DNA of 64,000 bases, from assembly GCA_002021875.1 (NCBI GenBank), contig CP018627.1, forward strand, positions 6,386,001 to 6,450,000, read 5' to 3'. Origin of the DNA: Streptomyces hygroscopicus. Its GTDB lineage: Bacteria > Actinomycetota > Actinomycetes > Streptomycetales > Streptomycetaceae. Shown here piece after piece: positions 1-6,918 of this stretch. The position numbers were made by a program, and so were the translations under genes. Position 1 is the first letter of the stretch; each line of letters starts with the position of its first letter. The notes beneath the pieces are model-generated. The model saw only the letters and a program-made list of their open reading frames with translations. It did no database searches and was not told where the DNA came from.

Positions 1-420
1 GAGGTTGAACACCGGCCCGCGGGCGTCCAGCGTGATCCAGTCGATGACGGCCCCGCGCAGCGGGCCCGGCGACCGGATCATCCGGTCGGCGCCGTTCCCC
101 ACCGCTCCCCCGGCGATCAGCCCCAGACCCAGCGCCGCGCCCCGGCCGCGGACCCGCAGCCCCGCACCGGCCGCACCCAGCGTGGCCACCGCGCCCGCGA
201 GCGTGATCACGACGATCAGCGCGGGCCTGCTGTGGCCCAGGCCGAAGGCCACCCCGGTGTTGCGCACCAGCAGCGCGCAGAACGGCCCGAACCGGGCCTG
301 TGGCCCCACGGTGCCGCTCCAGGCGGCCAGCGCCATGGCCTTGCTGAGCTGATCGGCCACGATCACGACGAGCGCGGCCAAGGGGAAGAAGAGCCGGCCG
401 GTCGCCGGATGGGGCTTCAT
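1..420 (-). CDS. lspA: Lipoprotein signal peptidase II, 5' part only
   Basis: This integral membrane aspartyl protease cleaves signal peptides from diacylated prolipoproteins. The visible 140 codons run off the left edge. The sequence shows the family marks in order: a first membrane helix ending in DQLSK (about residues 23-27), RNTGVAFG (53-60), GNGADR with the first catalytic Asp (D112), then VIDWI and PVFNL at the window edge. The second catalytic Asp (FNxAD) falls outside the window. Two ATGs stand in tandem (423 and 420); the GGGAGG ribosome site is only 3 nt from the first and 6 nt from the second, so I chose 420. The same window encodes lipoproteins (23255, 25936, 52216) that would be its substrates. 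Confidence 0.85.
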   Translation of the reverse strand, partial: MKPHPATGRLFFPLAALVVIVADQLSKAMALAAWSGTVGPQARFGPFCALLVRNTGVAFGLGHSRPALIVVITLAGAVATLGAAGAGLRVRGRGAALGLGLIAGGAVGNGADRMIRSPGPLRGAVIDWITLDARGPVFNL

Positions 421-528
421 CATCGGCCTCCCTGGGGGTGGGGGGCCGGTCCGCGGGCGCGGTCCGCGGCCCGGGAGGGAAACCCGCCGGGGGTCCGCCC
501 CGCTTCCCTTCCGGGCCCGAGAAAAAGA

Positions 529-562
529 CGAGGGCCCGCAGGCGGCTGCCTGCGGGCCCTCG
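529..562 (-). terminator. Strong hairpin terminator after GH5 cellulase
   Basis: A perfect 15-bp GC-rich stem (529-543 with 548-562) closes on a 4-nt loop. It lies between the cellulase stop at 628 and the lspA start at 420, both read leftward, so it separates the two transcription units. Confidence 0.75.
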
Positions 563-627
563 CTGCTGCCCACTGCCTATGACCTCCAGGTGGTCATCGG
601 CGGTGTACCGAAGGGGTCACTCCGACG

Positions 628-1902
628 TTACTTCCCCTTCTTCGCCTCCAGAAGCGGCGTCTGGTACTTGGCCAGCATCTTCATCTTGTTCTGGTCGATG
701 GTCTTCCAGTCGTTCTTCAGCACACCGCCGGTGTCACCCGAGTCCGGGTTCCAGGTCCAGTAGGTGTAGCTGATCTGGTGCTTCTTGAGGTAGTCCATCA
801 GGGCGTTCTGCCACACGGCCTCGGAGCTCTTACCGGCGGTCTTCTTACCACCGAACTCACCGAGCAGCAGCGGGGCGATGTTCTGCTTCTTGATGTACGC
901 CCAGTGCTTCTCCCAGATGGCCGGCATGTTCTTCGGGAAGTCCTTCGCCATGAACCAGTTCTGGTTGTAGACGCCCGGACCGTAGTCGTGGGCCGAGTAG
1001 ACGACCTTGTTCGGCTCCTTGAGCTTCACCGGGTGCTTCTTCACACCCTGGAGGTCACCGCCCCACCAGAACTGCTCGTTCTTGTGGCGGTCCGTACCCT
1101 CGACGAAGATCAGCCAGTTCTTGTTGACCTTGTGGATGGCGTTACCGGCCTTGGTGGCGGCAAGCTGCCAGTCGGTCTTCGGGTTGCCGTCGCCCCACGT
1201 GGCCTGGCCACGCGGCTCATTGTGGAGGTCGGCGCCGATCACCCGGTCGTTGTTCTTGTAGCGCTTGGCCAGCTTGACCCAGTCGTCCATCCACTGCTTC
1301 TCGCTGAGGCTCTGCGAGTACCACAGCTCACTCTGGCCGTACTGGTCAGGACGGTGCTGGTCCAGGATCACGCGGATGCCGCGGTCGGTGGCACCCTTCA
1401 CGATCTTGTCCATGATCTGCTGGGGGGTGAGACCCTTCAGATCGGGGTTCTTGTGCCAGTCGATGCCGTTGGGCTTGGCAGACGACTTGAACATCTCGTT
1501 CGCGTACGGCAGGCGCATGGTGTTGAAGCCCTGCTTGGCCATCTGGTCCAGCATGGACTCCCAGTTACGGGTCCACAGGCCGTGCGGCGCGTAGGTGCCG
1601 GTCTCGAAACCGAACCAGTTCACACCGGTCAGGACGACCTTCTTGCCGTTGGCGTCCACGATCTCGCTCTTCTTGGTGGACAGCGGACCATCGGCGCCCG
1701 CACCGGAGGCCTTGGCCTCGGCGGCGGAGGTGGTGGTGGCCGACTGGCCATCGGAGTTGTTCACAGCGAAAGCGGTGACAGTGCCACCCACGGCAGCAGC
1801 AGCGACGACGGCCGCGGCGATACCGAAGCGGAGACGCTGCGAGCGCGGCGTGCGCTTGGTCTCGGTGGTCGGGGCGTTGTTCTGGTCCATGGGGGAATTC
1901 AT
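628..1902 (-). CDS. Secreted/anchored GH5 endoglucanase (cellulase)
   Basis: A 424-residue glycoside hydrolase family 5 enzyme that would hydrolyse beta-1,4-glucan outside the cell. After a short basic N-terminus there is a membrane or signal segment at about residues 27-46, then an Ala/Ser/Thr linker, then the catalytic barrel. HNEP carries the acid/base Glu (E229) and LLLGEFGG the nucleophile (E349). WFGFETG and GFNTMRLPY are typical early GH5 signatures. ATG 1902 is chosen because AGGAG lies 8 nt upstream; it overlaps by 4 nt (ATGA) the stop of the receiver-domain gene, so the two are translationally coupled. The basic N-terminus without a clear cleavage site could mean retention in the membrane. 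No cellulose-binding module is visible. Lys and codon use are less GC-biased than the neighbours. Confidence 0.85.
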   Translation of the reverse strand: MNSPMDQNNAPTTETKRTPRSQRLRFGIAAAVVAAAAVGGTVTAFAVNNSDGQSATTTSAAEAKASGAGADGPLSTKKSEIVDANGKKVVLTGVNWFGFETGTYAPHGLWTRNWESMLDQMAKQGFNTMRLPYANEMFKSSAKPNGIDWHKNPDLKGLTPQQIMDKIVKGATDRGIRVILDQHRPDQYGQSELWYSQSLSEKQWMDDWVKLAKRYKNNDRVIGADLHNEPRGQATWGDGNPKTDWQLAATKAGNAIHKVNKNWLIFVEGTDRHKNEQFWWGGDLQGVKKHPVKLKEPNKVVYSAHDYGPGVYNQNWFMAKDFPKNMPAIWEKHWAYIKKQNIAPLLLGEFGGKKTAGKSSEAVWQNALMDYLKKHQISYTYWTWNPDSGDTGGVLKNDWKTIDQNKMKMLAKYQTPLLEAKKGK

Positions 1903-2246
1903 TCGGTGATACTCCTGAGGAATTCGGGTACTGCGGTCTTGAGGATGCTGGGGTTGTTCGTCGGAGATTCCAGACATTCCATCTGCGGGTCGGAGACTGC
2001 GGTCAGCCGGACAATCCGCGCGGACGGTAGGAGTTCGCCGATCAGGCGGACCAGCCGCTGCGTTTGCCAGCTGGGCTCATCCACGTCGATCAGCACCACA
2101 TCCGGCTGCATGTGGTTGGCCAGAGAAATTGCTTCTCGGGCCGACCCCGCAATTCCGGATAGCTCCAGTCCGGGCTCCTCGACTACGAGATCGGCGAGAG
2201 CACTCAACACCAGTGGGTGGTGCTCCACGACGAGAACTCTGTGCAT
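1899..2246 (-). CDS. Stand-alone NarL-type receiver domain, no output domain
   Basis: A 115-residue protein that is only a response-regulator receiver. D54 in VVLIDV fits the phosphorylated Asp, an LTA motif and a C-terminal LK...PEFL match NarL-like receivers. The acidic pocket usually formed by two Asp/Glu is E8-H9 here, so metal binding and phosphorylation may be altered. There is no HTH domain: the protein stops and the GH5 gene begins through an ATGA overlap. AAGGAG 9 nt before ATG 2246 supports the start. It may bind a partner kinase or regulator as a phosphate sink or anti-activator, or be the remnant of a LuxR-type regulator; nothing in the sequence decides this. Confidence 0.65.
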   Translation of the reverse strand: MHRVLVVEHHPLVLSALADLVVEEPGLELSGIAGSAREAISLANHMQPDVVLIDVDEPSWQTQRLVRLIGELLPSARIVRLTAVSDPQMECLESPTNNPSILKTAVPEFLRSITE

Positions 2247-2338
2247 CGATCGGAGCTCCTTCGTGGCTTGTCCTTTCGCTCACCGACATTAGGGACTGAC
2301 CGCGGCCCGAATCGCCGTACGGCTGGCTGAAATCTGCG

Positions 2339-2413
2339 TACCTCAATTGCAGGAATTCCGGGCACGCCAAACGACCGAATTCCGCCTACCTCAATTGAGG
2401 TAGAAGAATTCGG
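2339..2413. promoter_or_regulatory. Nested palindrome, operator-like, upstream of receiver-GH5 operon
   Basis: A perfect 18-bp palindrome, CTACCTCAATTGAGGTAG, occupies 2386-2403. It sits inside a wider inverted repeat, CCGAATTC at 2375-2382 and GAATTCGG at 2406-2413. A second half-copy, TACCTCAATTG, starts at 2339, followed by another GAATTCC. The AT-rich centre in a GC-rich genome, upstream of the leftward operon that starts at 2246, suggests a dimeric regulator site. I do not recognise the regulator; it does not match the CebR operator. Confidence 0.5.
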
Positions 2414-2473
2414 CCGTTTTATGGGGGTTATGTCCGGTATGGGGTACCGCTCCGAGGCGCTCAGGGCATGCGA

Positions 2474-2504
2474 AAGGCGCCGGTCACGGGGTGACCGGCG
2501 CCTT
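2474..2504 (-). terminator. Hairpin terminator after GH6 gene
   Basis: A perfect 14-bp stem (2474-2487 with 2491-2504) with a 3-nt loop, 64 bp beyond the stop of the GH6 gene that is read leftward. Confidence 0.7.
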
Positions 2505-2567
2505 GGAGGAGGTCAGAGGGGCAGGGACGAGAGAGGCAGGGGGCAGAGGGGGCAGAGAGTCAGGGGT

Positions 2568-3641
2568 TCAGCGCGTCAGCCGGTACGCGTAGCCGGGCAG
2601 GAACATGCCCGCACCGGCGGCACAGCCGTCCGCCTGCCCCGGCTGCTTGACCCACAGGAAGGCGTCGATGCCGGGGATGCCCGTGGCGGCGGTGGGGGGC
2701 CTGCCCAGCTTGCGGCCCGGCGGATCACAGAAGCTGTGCTTCCGCGTGGGCCCCGCCCCATTGCGGCTGGTGTCGACCACGACCCCCAGCCGGGGCCGGC
2801 GCAGCTCCCTGATCACCGAGAGTCCGTAGCGCACCTCGTCGGCGGTGGCGTTGAAGTTGGAGACGTTGACCGCTATCCCGTCCCCGTACCGCTCTATTCC
2901 GGCGCGCCGCAGCCGATCGGCCATGGTGCGCGCGGGCTGCCATCCGGAGTTCCCGGCGTCGTAGTAGACCCGGGCCCGTGGCGCCCCCCGCTGGAGCGCC
3001 CGCGCCGCGTACGACAGCGCCGCGAACCGCTCCGCCTGCTGCCGCCGCTTGAGACAGCTCATATGGGCGAGCGCGTCCGGCTCCAGGATGACGATGGCGC
3101 GCCCGTCCCCTATCCCCCGGGTGAGGGCCTCGCTCCAGCGCCCGTAGGCGGCCGTGTCCCCGGCGCCGCCGGAGCTCAGCTGCTGGCAGTCGCGCTGCGG
3201 GATGGTGTACGGGACCAGCACCGGCAGCCGTCGCTGGGCGGCGGCGGTGCGGACCAGGGCGCGGGTCCGCTCCTCGACCAGGGACTCATTGGTCTCGGTG
3301 AGCCAGGCGGCCTGGGGCTCGGCGGCGATCCGCTCGCCGATGGCCACCGCCCGCCGGTCGTGCGGATGGTCCCGCACCCAGGTCGCGGCCGGGTTGTGGG
3401 GGTCGGTGTAGAAGCGGGTCGTCGCCGGGAAGAACGGCTTGGCCACGGGGAGTGACGGCTTGCCGTTCGGCTGCCGTACCGGGCCCACGAACAGGGCCTG
3501 CACGGTGGTCGCCGCCATCACCACCTCGACCACCAGCACCATCACGATCAGCTGGGCGATGCCCCGCCCCGCCCACCTGGGCTTACGTCCGCCGGCCGGC
3601 GGGCGGAGGCGGCGGACGCGTCCGCACAGTTTCGTGATCAT
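2568..3641 (-). CDS. Membrane-anchored GH6 cellulase (endoglucanase/cellobiohydrolase)
   Basis: A 357-residue glycoside hydrolase family 6 enzyme. A basic start and one hydrophobic segment (about residues 28-52) place the catalytic domain outside the cell, probably anchored. Family marks are PYTIPQRDC (D151), VILEPDAL with the catalytic acid (D189), DTSRNG and the closing DAFLWVKQPGQADG. GH6 enzymes act on beta-1,4-glucan with inversion. The gene lies 18 bp after the stop of the subtilase-like gene on the same strand, so the two are likely co-transcribed. In characterised streptomycetes a GH6 gene (cslZ) accompanies the cellulose-synthase-like gene cslA; here a processive GT2 lies just upstream on the other strand. 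Confidence 0.85.
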   Translation of the reverse strand: MITKLCGRVRRLRPPAGGRKPRWAGRGIAQLIVMVLVVEVVMAATTVQALFVGPVRQPNGKPSLPVAKPFFPATTRFYTDPHNPAATWVRDHPHDRRAVAIGERIAAEPQAAWLTETNESLVEERTRALVRTAAAQRRLPVLVPYTIPQRDCQQLSSGGAGDTAAYGRWSEALTRGIGDGRAIVILEPDALAHMSCLKRRQQAERFAALSYAARALQRGAPRARVYYDAGNSGWQPARTMADRLRRAGIERYGDGIAVNVSNFNATADEVRYGLSVIRELRRPRLGVVVDTSRNGAGPTRKHSFCDPPGRKLGRPPTAATGIPGIDAFLWVKQPGQADGCAAGAGMFLPGYAYRLTR

Positions 3642-3659
3642 GGCGAGTCCAGCCCGGCC

Positions 3660-4838
3660 TCAGCCGTTGTGGGAGTTGTCGGGCGGGGGCTTGCGCCGGC
3701 TGATGAGCACCACCGCCAGGACCGCGAGCACCACCAGGACTCCGGCCACCACCCCTATCGTGACCAGGGCGGATTCATCCCCGTCGGTTTTGGCGGCGGA
3801 GGCGGCCGGGGTGGCGGCCGCATGGCGGCGGGGAGCGGAGAGCCCGGCGGAGGCCGGTGGCGCGGCCCGGTCCGCCAGCGCCTTGGCCGGGGCGATCACC
3901 CCGTATCCATAACGCGGGTCGTGGCCCGCGGAGCCCTTGCGGTCGGCGGTGTCGATCAGCTTCTGTACGACCTGGTTGGCGTTCCAGCGGGGGTGCTCCG
4001 AGCGCAGCAGCGCGGCCCCCGCCGCGACCCAGGGCGCCGCGAAGCCGGTGCCGTCGCCGGTCCAGTAGTCGTCGTTGCCGGAGGTGGTGAGGATGGAGAC
4101 GCCGGGGGCGGCCAGGAGGGTCTTCCCACCGTGGTGGGAGGAGGTCCAGACGGCGCCCTTCTTGTCGGTGGCCACCACGGCGACCACTCCGGGGAGGGCG
4201 GCCGGGTAGGTGGGCTTGTTGCCTTCCTTGCCGTTGTCGCCCGCGCCGGCCACGATCACGGCGTCCTTGGCGACGGCGTACTTCACCGCGGACCGCAGCG
4301 CGGGGGTCGGGCGCTTGAAGGAGACGGCGAGATCGATGACGCGGGCGCCCTGGCCGACCGCGTGGCGTATGGCCTTCGCGGTGGGGTCGGCGAGGGCCTT
4401 TCCGTCGCGGTAGACGCCGAGCGGCATCACCTTGGCCTGGGGCGCGAGGCCGTACACCCCGTCACCGCGGTAATTGCGGCCGGTGCCGGCGATGATTCCG
4501 GCGGCATGGGTGGACTGCTCGGCCGCCTTGCCGCCGTCCCGGGTGCCGAAGCCGCCGGTGCCGCCCGCGAAATCCTTTCCGCGGACCACGCGCCCGCGCA
4601 GATCCGGATGGGTCGCGTCGACCCCGGTGCCGATGACCGCCACGGTCACCCCGGCACCTTTGCTGATTTTCCAGGCGCGTTCCGCTTTGAGCGCGGTCAG
4701 CGCCCATTCGGAATCGTGCAGCCCCCCGGAATGGGAATCACTTGCCGCAGCCGGCGTGGCCAGTGCGAGCGTCATCGCTGCGATGACCGCTCCGGCCCGG
4801 CCGGCGAATGGATGGCGTGACATCACGTGACCTGACAT
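3660..4838 (-). CDS. Mycosin-like S8 subtilase lacking catalytic Asp and Ser (pseudoprotease)
   Basis: A 392-residue protein with signal peptide (about 1-32), subtilase fold (about 40-315), Ala/Pro linker and one C-terminal membrane helix (about 355-380), the layout of membrane-anchored mycosins. The fold is well kept: GVDATHPDL, THAAGIIAG, GLAPQAKV, AAPGVSI and FAAPWVAAGAALL. The catalytic residues are not. The Asp position is Gly (G70 in VIGTGVD), the Ser position is Gly (G265 in GTGFAAP), and the oxyanion Asn region reads GAGDNG. Only His (H111) remains. I checked the codons: both changed positions are clean GGC in an unbroken frame. It is therefore probably a binding or scaffold protein. 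It is divergent from the GtrA/GT2 operon and upstream of GH6. Confidence 0.85.
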   Translation of the reverse strand: MSGHVMSRHPFAGRAGAVIAAMTLALATPAAASDSHSGGLHDSEWALTALKAERAWKISKGAGVTVAVIGTGVDATHPDLRGRVVRGKDFAGGTGGFGTRDGGKAAEQSTHAAGIIAGTGRNYRGDGVYGLAPQAKVMPLGVYRDGKALADPTAKAIRHAVGQGARVIDLAVSFKRPTPALRSAVKYAVAKDAVIVAGAGDNGKEGNKPTYPAALPGVVAVVATDKKGAVWTSSHHGGKTLLAAPGVSILTTSGNDDYWTGDGTGFAAPWVAAGAALLRSEHPRWNANQVVQKLIDTADRKGSAGHDPRYGYGVIAPAKALADRAAPPASAGLSAPRRHAAATPAASAAKTDGDESALVTIGVVAGVLVVLAVLAVVLISRRKPPPDNSHNG

Positions 4839-5116
4839 TACGTCACCTACTCTCTTCGCACGGGACGCAAGGCCGTCGGGCCCATTTCATCTTGGGCATC
4901 CCCCGCAGGTACTGACACCCGCGAGAGGGTGAGCGACCCGTCCCATCTTTGGGGGACCGCTCGGGATACCCCGCACCCCGCTCTCCCCAATACGGGGGAG
5001 CGGAGGAGTCCGCCGAAGGTGTACCACCCGCTCCCCCAGTCGCGGGTACTACCTCCTTTTCGGGTGACGCACTCTTGGGTCAACGGCGATAAGAGCCTCC
5101 TGTAGAGGGAGTCGCG
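4839..5116. promoter_or_regulatory. Divergent promoter region with stable hairpin
   Basis: This 278-bp gap separates the leftward subtilase/GH6 unit from the rightward GtrA/GT2/GT39 unit. It contains a 10-bp perfect stem (GGGGGAGCGG at 4994-5003 with its complement at 5028-5037). The sequence TTGGGTC...GATAAG at about 5074-5093 may be part of the rightward promoter. I could not match the folded region to a known riboswitch class. Confidence 0.35.
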
Positions 5117-5626
5117 ATGCAGCGTTTCCGAACGTTCAGCGAGCGCACCGGAGAGCCGGGCGAAGAGGCGGATACCTCCGCCGGCAAGGCCCGTAAGCGG
5201 ACCGGAATGCTCCGGCGAGCCCTCCCGGTCCGGAACCCGATGGCCGGTATGTCCGGGCTGGCCCTTCGGTTCGCGGTCGTCGGCGGGGGCGGTGCGCTCG
5301 TGAACACGGTGGTCCTCTTCGTTCTTTATCACTGGGCCGGACTTCCGCTCCTGGCGGCGTCGGCGATAGCGGTGGAACTCGCCGTGGTTCACAACTATCT
5401 GCTGAACGACCGGTGGACCTTCGCGGTCGCCACTCCGTCCCTGCGGCGATTCATCAAGTTCAATGTCTCGGTCCTGGGCGGACTCGGGGTCAATGTGCTC
5501 ATCGTCTGGTCACTGGTGCGCGGCGGAACGCATCTGCTGCTGGCGAATTGCCTCGGCATCGCGGCGGCTTTCGCGGTCAACTTCGCGTCGAGTACCGGCT
5601 GGGTCTGGGGGAGGCGGAGCCGATGA
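5117..5626 (+). CDS. GtrA-family small membrane protein
   Basis: A 169-residue protein with a charged 45-residue cytoplasmic start and four predicted membrane helices, the GtrA/DPMS architecture. The mark LRFAVVGGGGALVNTVV opens the first helix and NYLLNDRWTFA follows the second, as is usual for the family. GtrA-type proteins accompany polyprenyl-phosphate-sugar glycosyltransferases and are thought to help move or present the lipid-linked sugar. AGAGGGAG precedes ATG 5117. The stop overlaps the GT2 start by 4 nt (ATGA), so both are made together. Confidence 0.8.
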   Translation: MQRFRTFSERTGEPGEEADTSAGKARKRTGMLRRALPVRNPMAGMSGLALRFAVVGGGGALVNTVVLFVLYHWAGLPLLAASAIAVELAVVHNYLLNDRWTFAVATPSLRRFIKFNVSVLGGLGVNVLIVWSLVRGGTHLLLANCLGIAAAFAVNFASSTGWVWGRRSR

Positions 5627-6918
5627 TTGTCGCCATCATCTACCTGGTGCTGATCGTGGTCTCGATTCTGCTCACCGTGCAGTCGGCCCACGTCCTCTAC
5701 CTCATGCTCTACACCTGGGACCGGGCAGATGCCGAACGGAAGGCCAGGGCGCCGGATGAATTCCTGCCGCCCCAGATCTCCTTCAGTGTCCTACTGCCCG
5801 CCCGGCATGAGGAAGACGTCATCCAGAGCACCATCGAGCGCGTGGTGCGGGCCAACTATCCGGCCGAACTGCTGGAGGTCTTCGTGATCTGCTCACAGGA
5901 CGACGACGGCACGATCAAAAAGGCCGAGGAGAAGATCGACGAGCTGAAGCGGAAAGGGCTGCGCAACGTGCGGGTCGTGGTGTTCGACGACGAGCCGATC
6001 AACAAGCCGCACGGCCTCAACACGGCCCTTCCGCACACCGCCAACAAGGTAGTGACGATCTTCGACGCGGAAGACGACATCCACCCGGAGATCTTCAGCC
6101 TGGTGAACACCGTGATGGTGCAGGAGAAGGTCAGGGTGGTCCAGGCCGGTGTGCAGCTGATGAACTACGAGTCCAACTGGTACTCGACGCTCAACGTTCT
6201 GGAGTACTTCTTCTGGTTCAAGAGCCGGCTGCACTACCACGCCCACTACGGCTCGATCCCGCTCGGCGGCAACACCGTCTTCTTCGCCCGTGAGCTGCTG
6301 TTGCGGCTCGGCGGCTGGGACGACCGCAACCTCACCGAGGACGCCGATATGGGCCTGCGGATATCCGCCATGGGCGAGCGGGTGCGCGTCGTCTACGACG
6401 ACCGGTATGTGACCAAGGAGGAAACCCCGCCGACCCTCGGCCACTTCATCCGGCAGCGCACCCGCTGGAGCCAGGGCTTCATGCAGACCCTGAAGAAGGG
6501 CACCTGGAAGAAGATGCCGACGCGCAAACAGCGCTGGCTCGCCGTCTACGTCCTGGCGTTCCCGCGCGGACAGGCGCTGCTCGGCCTCTATCTCCCGATC
6601 TCGCTCGGCATGATTCTGATCCTCAAGGTGCCGGTGCTGATCGCGCTCGTCTCCTATCTGCCCGTCCTGCTGCTGGCCGCGCACTTTCTGGTCCAGGCGG
6701 TCGGTCTGTACGAGTTCACCAGCGCCCACGGCCTAGAAGCCTCACCAAAGGCCGTCCTGCGCATGGCCATCGCCTGGTTCCCCTTCCAGATGGTCCTCGC
6801 GTACGCCGCGCTGCGGGCCATGCGGCGCGAGATGCTCGGCCGCCACGACTGGGAGAAGACACAGCACGTAGGCGCCCACCGGGCCACCACCGAGGAGGCG
6901 GAGTCGCGTGTCGGATGA
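5623..6918 (+). CDS. Processive GT2 polysaccharide synthase (cellulose-synthase-like)
   Basis: A 431-residue membrane glycosyltransferase of family 2. One N-terminal helix, a cytosolic catalytic domain (about 50-300) and two to three C-terminal helices. All motifs of processive beta-glycan synthases are present: DAEDD (D148 onward), TED (238-240) and QRTRW (278-282), the QxxRW motif. This makes polymer formation from a nucleotide sugar and extrusion through the membrane more likely than single-sugar transfer. The polymer cannot be told from sequence; the three surrounding cellulases (GH5, GH6, GH8) suggest a beta-1,4-glucan. No PilZ domain is visible. It is coupled to GtrA upstream and overlaps the GT39 gene by 11 nt downstream. 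It is much shorter than a full BcsA (over 700 aa). Confidence 0.85.
   Translation: MIVAIIYLVLIVVSILLTVQSAHVLYLMLYTWDRADAERKARAPDEFLPPQISFSVLLPARHEEDVIQSTIERVVRANYPAELLEVFVICSQDDDGTIKKAEEKIDELKRKGLRNVRVVVFDDEPINKPHGLNTALPHTANKVVTIFDAEDDIHPEIFSLVNTVMVQEKVRVVQAGVQLMNYESNWYSTLNVLEYFFWFKSRLHYHAHYGSIPLGGNTVFFARELLLRLGGWDDRNLTEDADMGLRISAMGERVRVVYDDRYVTKEETPPTLGHFIRQRTRWSQGFMQTLKKGTWKKMPTRKQRWLAVYVLAFPRGQALLGLYLPISLGMILILKVPVLIALVSYLPVLLLAAHFLVQAVGLYEFTSAHGLEASPKAVLRMAIAWFPFQMVLAYAALRAMRREMLGRHDWEKTQHVGAHRATTEEAESRVG

Noticed and set aside
778..2292. Long open frame on the plus strand across GH5 and the receiver gene
   Set aside because: It is the complement of well-supported genes; high GC keeps such antisense frames open. 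No family motif is present.
4839..5116. Riboswitch (c-di-AMP or c-di-GMP type) for the divergent cell-wall genes
   Set aside because: The region folds into a stable hairpin, but I could not find the conserved core bases of either class.
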